The notes under the pieces: generated by a model
The model's database searches: none
What the model was told of the DNA's origin: nothing
What the model saw: only the letters and a program-made list of their open reading frames with translations
Assembly: GCF_048544455.1 (NCBI RefSeq)
Contig: NC_133538.1
Location: 145,325,922 to 145,389,921, forward strand
Length of the DNA stretch: 64,000 nucleotides
Direction: 5' to 3'
Origin: Silene latifolia
Taxonomy: Eukaryota; Streptophyta; Magnoliopsida; Caryophyllales; Caryophyllaceae
Position numbers and translations under genes: made by a program
In this document: positions 10,150 through 19,874 of the stretch, piece after piece
Layout of the letters: every line of letters starts with the position of its first letter
How positions within the stretch are numbered: the first letter of the stretch is position 1

Positions 10150-11930
10150 ATTCGCAAACAGAATATGGTATGACCTTGACACTGGCCCCTAAATCGCAAA
10201 GGGCCTTTCCAATTTCGTGGTTACCTATAGTGCAGGGAATTGAAAAACTACCCGGGTCCTTTAATTTAGGTGGTATATTAATTTGCGAAAAAGCATTGCA
10301 TTCTTCCACAAAAGCAACATTACCATCATCATGAAAATTTCTCTTATGATTCAAAATGTCTTTCATAAATTTAGCGTAAGAGGGTACCTGGGTAATTAGG
10401 TCAGTGAAAGGAATTGTTACCTCGAGATTCTTGACCATTTCCAAAAACTTACCAAACTTGCGCTCCAGCTTAGTATTCTTTAAACGCTCTGGATACGGGA
10501 CTGCAACACTGGTCGTAGGATCAGCAACCTTCGGCTTCCGTAAGTTTAAAACTTTCGACAAATCGTTAATAAGTATAGAATCATGCAGATTAGTTGACGG
10601 ATTTGCGTCCTGCACTGGAGACCCAGTCGATCGACCATTGGTCTCGGTCGATCGACCAATCTGGCTGGGCATGAACAGTTTCGTCGTAAAATCGCCGTCA
10701 AAAACTTCACTCGATCGACTGACATTGGTGGTCGATCGACCGCATGTGCTGTGCTCAATTAGTTTCTGGTCAGAAACTTTTTCATCAGGTATTCCGGTCG
10801 ATCGACTGCTGGTGTTGGTCGATCGACCACTCGTACTGGCAATAGAGTTCGTTTTTGCACCAGAAATTAAACTCGTCTTTTCATCATTTCCCGAGTCTTC
10901 TCTTGGCTTATCAGGACCATCATAAGAAAGGCCACTTCGTAGATTAATGGCATTAATGGTTTCAATTGGTCCTTCACATTTGCTTGAAGAATTGGCGACT
11001 TGCCTAGCCTCTAAATTCTCTAACTGCTTGACAAAATTCTTTGCACATTCAACCCCGGCTTCTTCTATTTTCGTGACTTGGACCAAAAGAGTTCGGACTA
11101 GGTCTCTCAATTCCACGGTCTCATCTGAATTATGGACAGGAATTTCAACTCTTTCCTTGGAAGTTTCAGAGGTCTCGAGCTTCTCGAGACGGGCAGTAAT
11201 AGAAGTTATGAGTGTCACAACGGCACTCATTTCATCACTTTGCTTTCGCGACTTTCCACGCGAACTTCCAAACTCGGCTCTATGGACTGCCATCTCCTCA
11301 ATAGTGTTCCAACGTTTATTCTGACCGGTATTATTTTGGAACCTACCATTCGCAGTTGCGTCTAGGATAACCTTGTAGTCATCATATAAAACATTATAGA
11401 ATAAGTTGCAAAGGTACCACTGCTGGAAACCGTGGTGAGGGACAGCCCTAACCAAACTCTTGAAACGTCCACATGCTTCACAAAATTCCTCATCAGGTCC
11501 TTGCTGGAAATTTGTAATTTTACTTCTCAAGGCATCTGTCTTTGCAAGTGGGAAGTATTTTTTGTAGAAAGTTAATGCTAGAGATGTCCAATCTGTGACT
11601 CCAGCTGCTACCCTATCAAGGTAGCGGTACAAATCTCGCACCGAATCCTTCAAGGAGTATAAGAACATTATCCCCTTTACTTCATCCTGGGTCACCCCAG
11701 TAGACAGTCCGGGAACACCGTGAGTCCGTGAAAATTTCCATATGCTTCAAAGAATCCTCGTCCGGTAGACCAGCAAACTGATTTCGCTCCACTAAATCAA
11801 TATAAGAGGAACGAAATTCGAATTTACCAGTAGTAGGGGTGGGTAAAACGTATCCCTTTGGAACATGCTGCTCTTGTGGCTGAAGATTGTCATATATTGT
11901 AGTCATGTTCGCAAAACTGAGAGTACTCAA
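10150..11930 (-). pseudogene. Athila gag and start of protease (element B)
   Basis: Gag forms the virus-like particle. The start (11930) gives MSTLSFANMTTIYDNLQPQ. The capsid-like region includes FYKKYFPLAKTDALRSKI and YKVILDATANGRF. The protease lead-in SINIPPKLKDPGSFSIPC-type sequence precedes DLGASVKVIPYS, which contains the retropepsin Asp. A frameshift lies near 11690, where the reading moves between two overlapping frames. The central linker contains three GRST-type repeats encoded by the GGTCGATCGACC palindromes. The reading runs into the T LTR after IPYSVCE, so protease is truncated just past its active site. Confidence 0.75.
10625..10828 (-). repeat. In-frame palindrome-pair cluster in the gag of element B
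   Basis: Core starts are 10628/10649, 10712/10733 and 10799/10820, all exactly 21 bp apart. The cores are embedded mostly in GGTCGATCGACC and encode GRSTxxxxRS(S/T). The same core variant occurs in this element's own LTR at 12969-13071. Confidence 0.75.
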
Positions 11931-12085
11931 GTCTTTCTCTCAAAAACCTGTCTTCTAACTGTGCAAAAGCAAAACTAGAAGCAAGAGTAAGCAACGGCCT
12001 CAAGGAACAAAAGTTCCTTGAGACAAGAAAAATAAACTAAAAATAAAGCAAACAGAATTACACCGTCTCCCGTGGCGCCAAAATT
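11931..12085 (-). other. Primer-binding region and leader of element B
   Basis: On the minus strand the LTR end is followed by AATTTTGGCGCCACGGGAGA (about 12065-12084). The first seven bases TGGCGCC fit the 3' end of tRNA-Asp, as in the neighbouring E3 and D elements, but the rest diverges. About 130 bp of leader then run to the gag start at 11930. Confidence 0.45.
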
Positions 12086-13294
12086 TGATACCGTCATTTT
12101 GTATCAAAATTAAATTTATAAATCCGAACTAAAACTGTAGACAGTGATAGCAAGGGTCGAACCACAGAGAGACAAGATCAATTCTATTTGCTAATTTTTA
12201 ATCTATTGAAGTAACAATTTAAACGGGGGTTTTGAATTGGTTTGATTCTAAAGACTAATTGACAAAATAAAGAGTTTCTCAAATAAGATAAAGAGAGATG
12301 AGGAACTTCGGTTAACCATGGCTAAGGTCAGGTCAAAAGGGATAGCTGAGGTCTTGTAACGGTCTCAGGGAATAAGAGCAAGCCTTTCGATCAATGCTCA
12401 AATTTAACCTTACGGTCTTTTAATTTCCTAGAATTTCTCAAGCTTTCGCTCAAAGGAAATTCCAAAACTAAAGAAAACTTAACCTACTAATCTTTGAATC
12501 TAGCAAGATGGGTTTATCAAAAGGAAACAAGATCGATACGGAAGAAATCATACTAATAAATCGACCTAATTTATGCCATGGCTCACCTCGTTCCCAATCA
12601 AGAAGATTAGCTATGCATGATTAAAACTAAAACAATTGCAAACTTAAAGACATACAATGAAATTGACATGGTTGAAATTGAACTTAAGACAAAAGATTAA
12701 AACTGAATTGCTTATATAAAAACTAGTAACAACAAGAAATAAAGAAGAAGGAAATTGTCATAAAGCTTACTAATCGATTGATGAACAAAGTAATTGAAAA
12801 GTGGAATCCGTCGCCTCCCAAAACTAGATCTAAACTTCAGTTTCTTCAATAATGAAAAGCATAACCTAAAATTATTTCTGCGTTCTACTGATAAACGATG
12901 CCAAAAATTTAATTACAATTGGGCTTTTAAAAGTCTAACACGAAAAATCAATCTCAGCCTCGCGGCCTGGTCGATCGACTAAGGGGCATGGTCGATCGAC
13001 CAGCCAGTGTAGTGCAGTAACTCCTTCTGAACGTCCACGGTCGATCGACTTAAGAGGTTGGTCGATCGACCAACTGAGCTGTGGAGTAACTTCTTCTTTC
13101 TTCAAATCAGCCACTTCACTCCAATGCACGCATCCCAAGGTGAGTGAGTCTGAACTCCCTTTTTCCAAGCTTCCCTGAAGTTGCCTCCGGAGGACGATTT
13201 AGGCTTGATTTAGCTCACTTCCATTCATTCCTACAATAAATCATAGAAATTGCAAAGTAAACCGTTTCGGGAGAAAAAGTAGCTTTAAGCTAAC
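12086..13294 (-). repeat. 5' LTR of element B, main segment
   Basis: The low-coordinate end is TGATACCG (sense strand ends ...CGGTATCA). The segment is interrupted at 13294 by element D; the first 61 sense-strand bases are displaced to 19149-19209. Together they make about 1.27 kb. A poor TATA-like TTTTAAAAG lies at about 12924-12932, after the palindrome pairs at 12969-13071. Confidence 0.7.
12969..13071 (-). promoter_or_regulatory. Palindrome-pair cluster in the element B LTR
   Basis: Core starts are 12972/12993 and 13042/13063, both 21 bp apart, mostly GGTCGATCGAC(C/T). The cluster lies about 40 bp upstream (minus-strand sense) of the weak TATA-like sequence near 12930. Confidence 0.65.
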
Positions 13295-14616
13295 TGTCGT
13301 TTCGTACCAAAAATAAAATACCTAAGTACTACTAACAGAAGTCAGCGGTAAGTAGGGTCGATCTCCACAGGGAGGCGGTGTACTATCTATTTGTCTATTC
13401 TATCCGTCTGATGTCACAATTGGGGGTTGAATTGATTGTGTTGACTAAACTAAAGACTAAAGCGAGGGAAAAAGATGAGAGAAATTAACAATAAGAGAAA
13501 GGAAGTATGCTAGGAGTCGGTCCACCGTGGCGGCCTATCGGATCTTATATTATCGAGAATACTAAGGCGATTAGACTATTGATAAGAAGAGCTATGGTCG
13601 TCACCTTTCGGTCCTTAAACCGCCCTAGAGCGTAAACAGCTTAACTTTCGCCCTCACTGCTATACCCTATTGTAATTAAGCAAGCCTTCCCTTCCAATCT
13701 TTCGATCTAGGTCGGGGTTAACTAGATTTATGGTCTCCTGCATGCATTCATTCGACCGGATAACAGTTAAATTGCCTAATACAATTCTTATCGCAGGGCT
13801 AATCTATTTAATACAATTAAAGCATCGCTACCACGGCTTCCCTAATCCTAACATACCAGGGGGATTTAGCTAGACATGGAATAAATAAGTACAATAAATA
13901 AATAGGGAGAGGGAATAATAAACATTAAATAAAAAGAGAGAAAAGAGAGAAGAAATTATTGAAATTAAGGATCCGGAAATAAGAACAGAGTAACAGTAAT
14001 CGGCCATGTAGCAAAAGTGTGAGAGTGTTTATAATGACAAACTGACTTCCTATTTATAAGAAAATAGGATTAGGATTAAACCTAATGACGGGAGCTAAAA
14101 AGCCCAACCCGTAGCAAAGTCCACTCGATCGAGTGGATTTAAAACCACTCGATCGAGCAAACCCAGCAAGAAACTGCTCGATCGACTAATAATGTCCTCG
14201 ATCGAGTAAGTGCGTAAAAAGAACTGGTTGATCGACTACATAGTCTACTCGATCGACTGATTATTGACTCCTAAACCACTCGATCGAGTAATAAATCACT
14301 CGATCAAGTGAAACTTGACTTCAGCTTGACCCATCATTCTTGTCAATTTGACTTTGACTTGTCCTTTTAGCTCCCGAAACACCTTCACGCATCCCAAGAC
14401 AGCAATATTTCCCGCTCCAAATCATCTCTTCCTCCAAATGCATGCTAAACGGACGGTAAAAGGCTTGATTTCGCTACTTTATGGCTCATTCCTGCAAATA
14501 AGACAAGAACTTCCAAAGTATGCAATTCGGGGCATTTCGTAGCATGAAACCACGATAAAAGCATAGAAATACGTGCATAAAATAGGCTAAAAAGACTATA
14601 TAAAATGCACGTATCA
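13295..14616 (-). repeat. 3' LTR of element D
   Basis: 1322 bp. The sense strand begins TGATACGTGCATTTTATATAG and ends ACGACA, followed by the CTAAC duplication (GTTAG on the sense strand). The TATA box TATAAATA is at 14051-14058 on the minus strand. The palindrome cluster at 14123-14309 lies upstream of it. Confidence 0.85.
14123..14309 (-). promoter_or_regulatory. Palindrome-pair cluster and TATA box in the element D 3' LTR
   Basis: Core starts are 14126/14150, 14179/14199, 14229/14250 (one degenerate) and 14281/14301 (one degenerate). Spacing is 24, 20, 21 and 20 bp. Read on the minus strand, the widest pair is again nearest the TATA box (14051-14058), as in element A. Confidence 0.7.
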
Positions 14617-16684
14617 AATCTCCCCAAACCAAACCTTTACTCGTCCCCGAGTAAACTCAAAACTATACGCTAATGGAACGGAAAAAGATAACTCAGAGCT
14701 AGCTACAAATGCCCACTTAAGCTAATTTAATGCAAGCAAACTAACACTTATAGCTAAACAGTCAAATGCAAACGAGTTGTAAGATGTTTATAATAAAGCT
14801 GAACCGTCGACCTTGCAAGACCTTTAACAATGGACTCTCACGGGTCACTCTTCTCTCATGAAGCAAAGGGTAAGCATATGAATGTAAGAGAGAGAGAAAA
14901 ATAGTCGCTCACCTAGACTACGACCTACATAGCATGCATGCAACTAATATGATAGACAATTCTAGCTACCGTTCACACATTCCAACCAACCAAGGTCCTG
15001 TCACAGCCGAGGGCTTACAAAAATATGGTAAAGTGAGGCAATGGGTAAGAAAAGGCAAAATATTTATGGGAATGTGGAGGTATAGGTGATCAAGCTAGTA
15101 CCTAAACAGAACCATATGAGACATATCCATTTCCAACTCAATTATGAATTAAGTACATGCCCTTCATTTGGCACAAAACTCACCAAACCAAACTAGAAAT
15201 ACTCCTCAATTAATGTAAGATAAAACATAGGAGTAGAAACCGTCAACCAAACAACATCTTTTTTTTTTCTTTTCTTTTCTTTCTATTTCTTTCGGTTTCT
15301 TCTTTTTCATTCCTTTTCACATTTTTCTTTTTCTTTTTTTTTCCGATTCCTTTTTTTTTTTCTTTCTTTTTTCATCACGTTTTTTCAACTCCTTTTCTTC
15401 ATAAATACCAACTCCAAAACAATAGATACAAGCCAAACTTGATACAATGAAATATATACCGCAAAACAACAATCTAGACTAGCTTGACAAGGCAGGCTAA
15501 ATTTGGATGTAGCTAAGGGTCAACTGGCAAATTTGGCTAATGTGGAGTTAAATGGGTAAAAATGAAATAAAGGGAATTTGTAAGCACCTCCCTGCATGTG
15601 ACACCAACCACTAACCCGAATGTATGACGGCAAAAAGCAATTGAATTTCATATATGTGCAAATTGATGATACATGATATGCAAGGAGTATACTACTCACA
15701 ATCCTACATGAAACTGGTCATGAATGACACCAGTTTATAAGGCTCTAATCCTTAGAAATTATAAGTAGGTTGCCAAAATTTCAGGTCAAGTCTATTCGTT
15801 CAGCTAAATTAAACATTAACTCGTAGATATGCAATAAGACAATGCTAAAAGATAACAGTTTAATGCAAGGCTTAAGCAAAAAGACAAATATAGAGCAATT
15901 TCATCATTGAAATCTACCATTCCGACTCAACCTATATGCTAAAATAAACGTGAAATTTTTTTGAATTTTCAACAATTTTTGAATTTTTATGTGATTTTAT
16001 GAATTTTTAACAAAAATAAACAACAATGCAAACATAAATTAAACGTGATAACTGAAATGCGATGAAAACAAAATGCAGACACAGATATGGATGCATAACC
16101 TCCCCAAACCAAACCGTACAATGCCCCCATTGTACCCAAACATGGAAAGGAAATGCAAACTAAAGGAGGAAAAGAGTAAAAGCGGAAAAACTCACAAGAT
16201 TGCGCGAATAAGGGGACCTCCCCAAACCGACCATGAAATGGGAGGTTTCTAAGGGCCCGGAAAACCGTCTCAGGAAGCTAATCCAAGTCAATAACACTCG
16301 ATATCCGTCCAACAGTGGTCGATCGAGTGAGTGGGCATCCAAGAACAGCTCGATCGAAAAGAAACTAGGTCGATCGAGTGGTTCCTTACTTTGCAGGTAC
16401 TCGATCGAGTAGATATTAGCTCGATCGAGAGGATTTGGCAGCACAAGTGCTCGATCGAGTACAAAAAGTACTCGATCGAGTGATCCTCAGCTTATTCCTG
16501 CGAAATGTAATGAAAAACAGCCCGTAAACTAACTAGACAAGCAAACTGATAAAGTCTATGGTGTAAAAACCATTTATTACAACTGAAATTGAAATAAGAA
16601 ATTAAAAACAAATCTTCGGGTTGCCTCCCGGGTAGCGCTAGCTTCAGACAGGTCCCAGCTCGACCTTCTTTTCTTTGAGCCTCT
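14617..16684 (-). other. Polypurine tract and untranslated internal region of element D
   Basis: The polypurine tract, GGTTTGGTTTGGGGAGATT on the minus strand, is at 14617-14635. Further GGTTTGGGGAGG copies lie at 16099-16110 and 16217-16228, matching those after the env-position ORF of A. A C/T-rich tract lies at 15255-15375, and a palindrome cluster at 16296-16481. Compared with A, the internal promoter-like leader and the env-position ORF are missing between the cluster and the first polypurine-like motif. Confidence 0.6.
16296..16481 (-). promoter_or_regulatory. Internal palindrome-pair cluster of element D
   Basis: Core starts are 16299 (degenerate)/16320, 16351/16371, 16402/16422 and 16452/16473, with spacing 21, 20, 20 and 21 bp. 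It corresponds in order to the internal cluster of element A (1122-1297), but no TATA-like sequence or ORF follows it here. Confidence 0.6.
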
Positions 16685-17611
16685 CTAATGATCACAATCA
16701 AAACAGCTCAAAGCGCGCAGCAACCTGTCAAATAGCTGCGCATGTGCTACACAACAGCATAAGTAGCACCAAAGTGGATTACAGAAATAGGAAATAAAAA
16801 TATGTAAACATTTAAGTCTAACAAATTTCCTATGGGCGCTCCTAAATTTGTCCATAAAATATAGGAGCGCGGGAGCAGTCGTCAATGAAATAGGGTATCG
16901 TCTCAGATTAATGAACTTGAAATGATAAGGACGGTGAAAAATCTTTAAATTAATCGACCACATGAGAGGAGGTATAACCTTAAAAGAAATAGCGCGAGTC
17001 AATCGAGGCAATATACTATTAAAACGAACGATAATAAAGTTATCGTTTACTACCTCAGGTTGGTTGCTCTCAACAACGGAATCACTGACAAAGGAATGGA
17101 TTACCTCATCCGTGCTAGGAACAATTACCGTCTCAGCTGCTTCTTCATCAACCTCCTCAGTGGAATCCATCCCGTAAATCGCAGCTTCAAGTGTATCCGA
17201 CTCGGCTGTGAATAAGGGAGGTTCACCGTAATCTTCATCATCGTCAAACTCGTCATCCAATATGAACCCAAGTGACGCATAAAAGCTCCCATCAATGGCC
17301 AATTCAGTCAATCGAGCAAATTGCTCACTCGATCGACCAAGTTCCTTCCGCACCTCACTCGATCGAGTAACAAAATCACTCGATCGAGTACTATCCTCCT
17401 GTCTGTCACTCGATCGAGCAGAATGTTCACTCGATCGAGCACTTTCACGAGGATCTTCTTGCGGTGGCCATTGATGGGGTGGATGTGGCGGCACAACTAC
17501 AGCTGCATTGTGCTCAGCAGCACCACATCCCCAAGATTTCTTCCTTTCCCAACTAGCAGGTTTCTCAGCTTGGGCTTCAAACTGAGCAATTAGTCGGGAA
17601 ACAGATGTCAT
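16685..17611 (-). CDS. Unrecognised 308-residue ORF of element D with RSS repeats
   Basis: The ORF starts about 190 bp after the primer-binding region, the place where gag would start. The N-terminus (MTSVSRLIAQFEAQAEKPA) is followed by a Pro/His-rich stretch and three pairs of RSS motifs encoded by CGATCGAGT palindromes. Then comes an acidic segment (DDEFDDDEDYGE), and the C-terminus is rich in Phe, Leu and Cys. I do not recognise a domain; there is no zinc knuckle or protease motif. It could be a degenerate gag, a replacement ORF, or simply open sequence. The intact frame in a recently inserted element gives modest support that it is expressed. Confidence 0.4.
   Translation of the reverse strand: MTSVSRLIAQFEAQAEKPASWERKKSWGCGAAEHNAAVVVPPHPPHQWPPQEDPRESARSSEHSARSSDRQEDSTRSSDFVTRSSEVRKELGRSSEQFARLTELAIDGSFYASLGFILDDEFDDDEDYGEPPLFTAESDTLEAAIYGMDSTEEVDEEAAETVIVPSTDEVIHSFVSDSVVESNQPEVVNDNFIIVRFNSILPRLTRAISFKVIPPLMWSINLKIFHRPYHFKFINLRRYPISLTTAPALLYFMDKFRSAHRKFVRLKCLHIFISYFCNPLWCYLCCCVAHAQLFDRLLRALSCFDCDH
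17306..17440 (-). repeat. In-frame palindrome-pair cluster in the element D ORF
   Basis: Core starts are 17309 (degenerate)/17330, 17360/17381 and 17411/17432, each 21 bp apart, encoding RSSxxxxRSS. The core variant ACTCGATCGAGT is the one in this element's LTRs. Confidence 0.75.
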
Positions 17612-17790
17612 CTTGGCAAGAGGGATCGAAGGTACTCAAGCCTTCCCTTCGATAATCTCCCTCGGTAGCTTGTCTAATAAACCTGTGAGCCTATCAAAAC
17701 AGCACTAAAGAGAAAGATAAGAAATGACCTCAAGGTACTTAGTCTTCCCTTGAGGCGAAAGGACAAACAAAATAAAACAGGATAAAAGCG

Positions 17791-17825
17791 TCGCCTCCCA
17801 AGAACGGCGCCAAAATTTGATATCT
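17791..17825 (-). other. Primer-binding region of element D
   Basis: On the minus strand the LTR end is followed by AGATATCAAATT and then TGGCGCCGTTCTTGGGAGG. The first ten bases match the tRNA-Asp-type binding site and the rest diverges from it. The site is 12 bp from the LTR end as defined by the target duplication. Confidence 0.55.
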
Positions 17826-19143
17826 TGTCGTTTCGTACCAAAAATAAAATACCTAAGTACTACTAACGGAAGTCAGCGGTAAGTAGGGTCGATCTCCACA
17901 GGGAGGCGGTGTACTATCTATTTGTCTATTCTATCCGTCGATGTCACAATTGGGGTTGAATTGATTGTGTTGACTAAACTAAAGACTAAAGCGAGGGAAA
18001 AAGATGAGAGAAATTAACAATAAGAGAAAGGAAGTATGCTAGGAGTCGGTCCACCGTGGCAGCTATCAGATCTTATATTATCGAGAATACTAAGGCGATT
18101 AGACTATTGATAAGAAGAGCTATGGTCGTCACCTTTCGGTCCTTAAACCGCCCTAGAGCGTAAACAGATTAACTTTCGCCCTCATCGCTATACCCTATTG
18201 TAATTAAGCAAGCCTTCCCTTCCAATCTTTCGATCTAGGTCGGGGTTAACTAGATTTATGGTCTCTTGCATGCATTCATTCGACCAGGATAATGTTAAAT
18301 TGCCTAATACAATTCTTATCGCAGGGCTAATCTATTTAATACAATTAAAGCATCGCTACCACGGCTTCCCTAATCCTAACATACCAGGGGGATTTAGCTA
18401 GACATGGAATAAATAAGTACAATAAATAAATAGGGAGAGGGAATAATAAACATTAAATAAAAAGAGAGAAAAGAGAGAAGAAATTATTGAAATTAAGGAT
18501 CCAGGAAATAAGAAAGAGTAATGATGAATCGGCCATGTAGCAAAAGTGTGAGAGTGTTTATAATGACAAACTGACTTCCTATTTATAAGAAAATAGGATT
18601 AGGATTAAACCTAATGACGGGAGCTAAAAAGCCCAACCCGTAGCAAAGTCCACTCGATCGAGTGGATTTAAAACCACTCGATCGAGCAAACCCAGCAAGA
18701 AACTGCTCGATCGACTAATAATGTCCTCGATCGAGTAAGTGCGTAAAAAGAACTGGTCGATCGACTACATAGTCTACTCGATCGACTGATTATTGACTCC
18801 TAAACCACTCGATCGAGTAATAAATCACTCGATCAAGTGAAGCTTGACTTCAGCAGCCCATCATTCTTGTCAATTTGACTTTGACTTGTCCTTTTAGCTC
18901 CCGAAACACCTTCACGCATCCCAAGACAGCAATATTTCCCGCTCCAAATCATCTCTTCCTCCAAATGCATGCTAAACGGACGGTAAAAGGCTTGATTTCG
19001 CTACTTTATGGCTCATTCCTGCAAATAAGACAAGAACTTCCAAAGTATGCAATTCGGGGCATTTCGTAGCATGAAACCACGATAAAAGCATAGAAATACG
19101 TGCATAAAATAGGCTAAAAAGACTATATAAAATGCACGTATCA
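17826..19143 (-). repeat. 5' LTR of element D
   Basis: 1318 bp, the partner of 13295-14616. It carries the same palindrome cluster (from 18652 to about 18836) and TATA box (18580-18587). Differences from the other LTR are a few scattered substitutions and 1-3 base indels, for example near 18060, 18285 and 18515. The outer end is followed by CTAAC at 19144-19148. Confidence 0.85.
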
Positions 19144-19148
19144 CTAAC

Positions 19149-19209
19149 GAATACGCATGGAAATACGTGGTAAAACTGCAAATAAAGTGTATAGAATATG
19201 CACGTATCA
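19149..19209 (-). repeat. 5' LTR of element B, displaced outer end
   Basis: This segment ends (plus strand) GCACGTATCA, that is, it begins TGATACGTGC on the sense strand. It completes the B LTR after removal of element D and one CTAAC copy. It adjoins E3 gag with 5 bp aactc at 19210-19214. Confidence 0.75.
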
Positions 19210-19812
19210 AACTCCCTCAGTATCCATGTCCATATCTCTCAACCAATCAGCAGCTCCATCTTTCAGAGAGAAAGGAAAGAGCACCTGCTTAACCTGATCT
19301 TGTGTCACTCCAGCTGATAATAGAATAGAACAGCAGTAGGTGACAAATTTCTCCATATGCGTCGTAGGATCCTCAGCAGCTGTCCCTCCAAACATATTTC
19401 GTTCCACCAAATTGATGTAAGATGGCTGAATCTCAAAAGTTCCATTGGTAGTAGTGGGCAGCTTAAATCCTTGTGGGATAGAAGCTAAGGTCGGCTCTGA
19501 GTGACTGGCTAAAGTAGGCATGATGGTAGTTTCGGGAATATCAGTCGTGACTGGAATGTCAGGAATAGGAATGTCGTCCTCTTCCTCTTCGTAGGATCGA
19601 TCGGCTGTCTCTGTTGAGCTCGCCGTTTCGACGTCAAGTATACTCAAGTCTTCTACTTGACCCACTTCTTGATTAAATTTCCGTCTGTAGCGAAAAATCT
19701 TTTCTGGTTCAGGATCAAAAGGAATAATCTCGGACCTATTAGACCTGGGCATAAATGGAACTAACAAGAAAAGTGTGAGAACGGTCTCAAGGAACTGGGT
19801 TCCCTGAGACAA
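19210..19812 (-). pseudogene. Athila gag N-terminus (element E3), truncated by B
   Basis: The N-terminal part of an Athila-type gag. It includes FKLPTTTNGTFEIQPSYINL, VERNMFGGTAAEDPTTHMEKF and VLFPFSLKDGAADWLRDM, the first conserved capsid block, comparable to the start of B gag (RSSYIDLVERNQFAG). The N-terminus includes an acidic stretch (SYEEEEDDIPIPDI). The reading is cut after DMDTEGV, where the B LTR starts and supplies the stop. The true start may be the internal Met of MPRSNRSEIIPF. Confidence 0.75.
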
Positions 19813-19874
19813 AAAGACAAAATAAACACAAACAAACTAAACAATTGTTGCCTCCCCGGCAACGGCGCCAAATT
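19813..19874 (-). other. tRNA-Asp primer-binding site of element E3
   Basis: TCCCCGGCAACGGCGCCA at 19853-19870 (plus strand) equals the 3' end of plant tRNA-Asp(GUC) including CCA, so its complement primes minus-strand synthesis. It lies 4 bp from the LTR end. It is the cleanest PBS of the Athila-like group in this window. Confidence 0.85.

Larger units (their letters stand above)
13295..19143 (-). mobile_element. Complete non-autonomous Athila-like element D
   Basis: A complete insertion of 5849 bp, flanked by CTAAC at 13290-13294 and 19144-19148. LTRs are 13295-14616 and 17826-19143, nearly identical by eye apart from a few substitutions and small indels, so the insertion is recent. The minus-strand order is 5' LTR, primer-binding region, a 308-codon ORF, a palindrome cluster, untranslated sequence homologous to the 3' end of A, polypurine tract and 3' LTR. 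No gag core, protease, RT, integrase or env-position ORF remains, so movement would need enzymes from a relative. Confidence 0.85.
10150..19209 (-). mobile_element. Athila-like element B, 5' part, split by element D and cut by element T
   Basis: Reading on the minus strand, the element starts with a 5' LTR (19209-19149, resuming 13294-12086), then a primer-binding region, gag and the start of protease, where T interrupts it at 10150. Element D sits inside the LTR (13295-19143 with flanking CTAAC copies). The outer LTR end lies inside the gag of element E3, so B inserted into E3; the adjoining 5 bp aactc (19210-19214) would be one target-site copy. Pol, env-position ORF and 3' LTR are outside the window. 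Confidence 0.7.

Noticed and set aside
10404-11324. Plus-strand frames of 125-173 residues with repeated VDRP motifs
   Set aside because: They are antisense to element B gag; the VDRP motif is only the palindrome read from the other side.
15255-15375. Functional polypyrimidine regulatory tract
   Set aside because: It is the complement of the A/G-rich tract in the same untranslated region of element A; simple low-complexity drift explains it.
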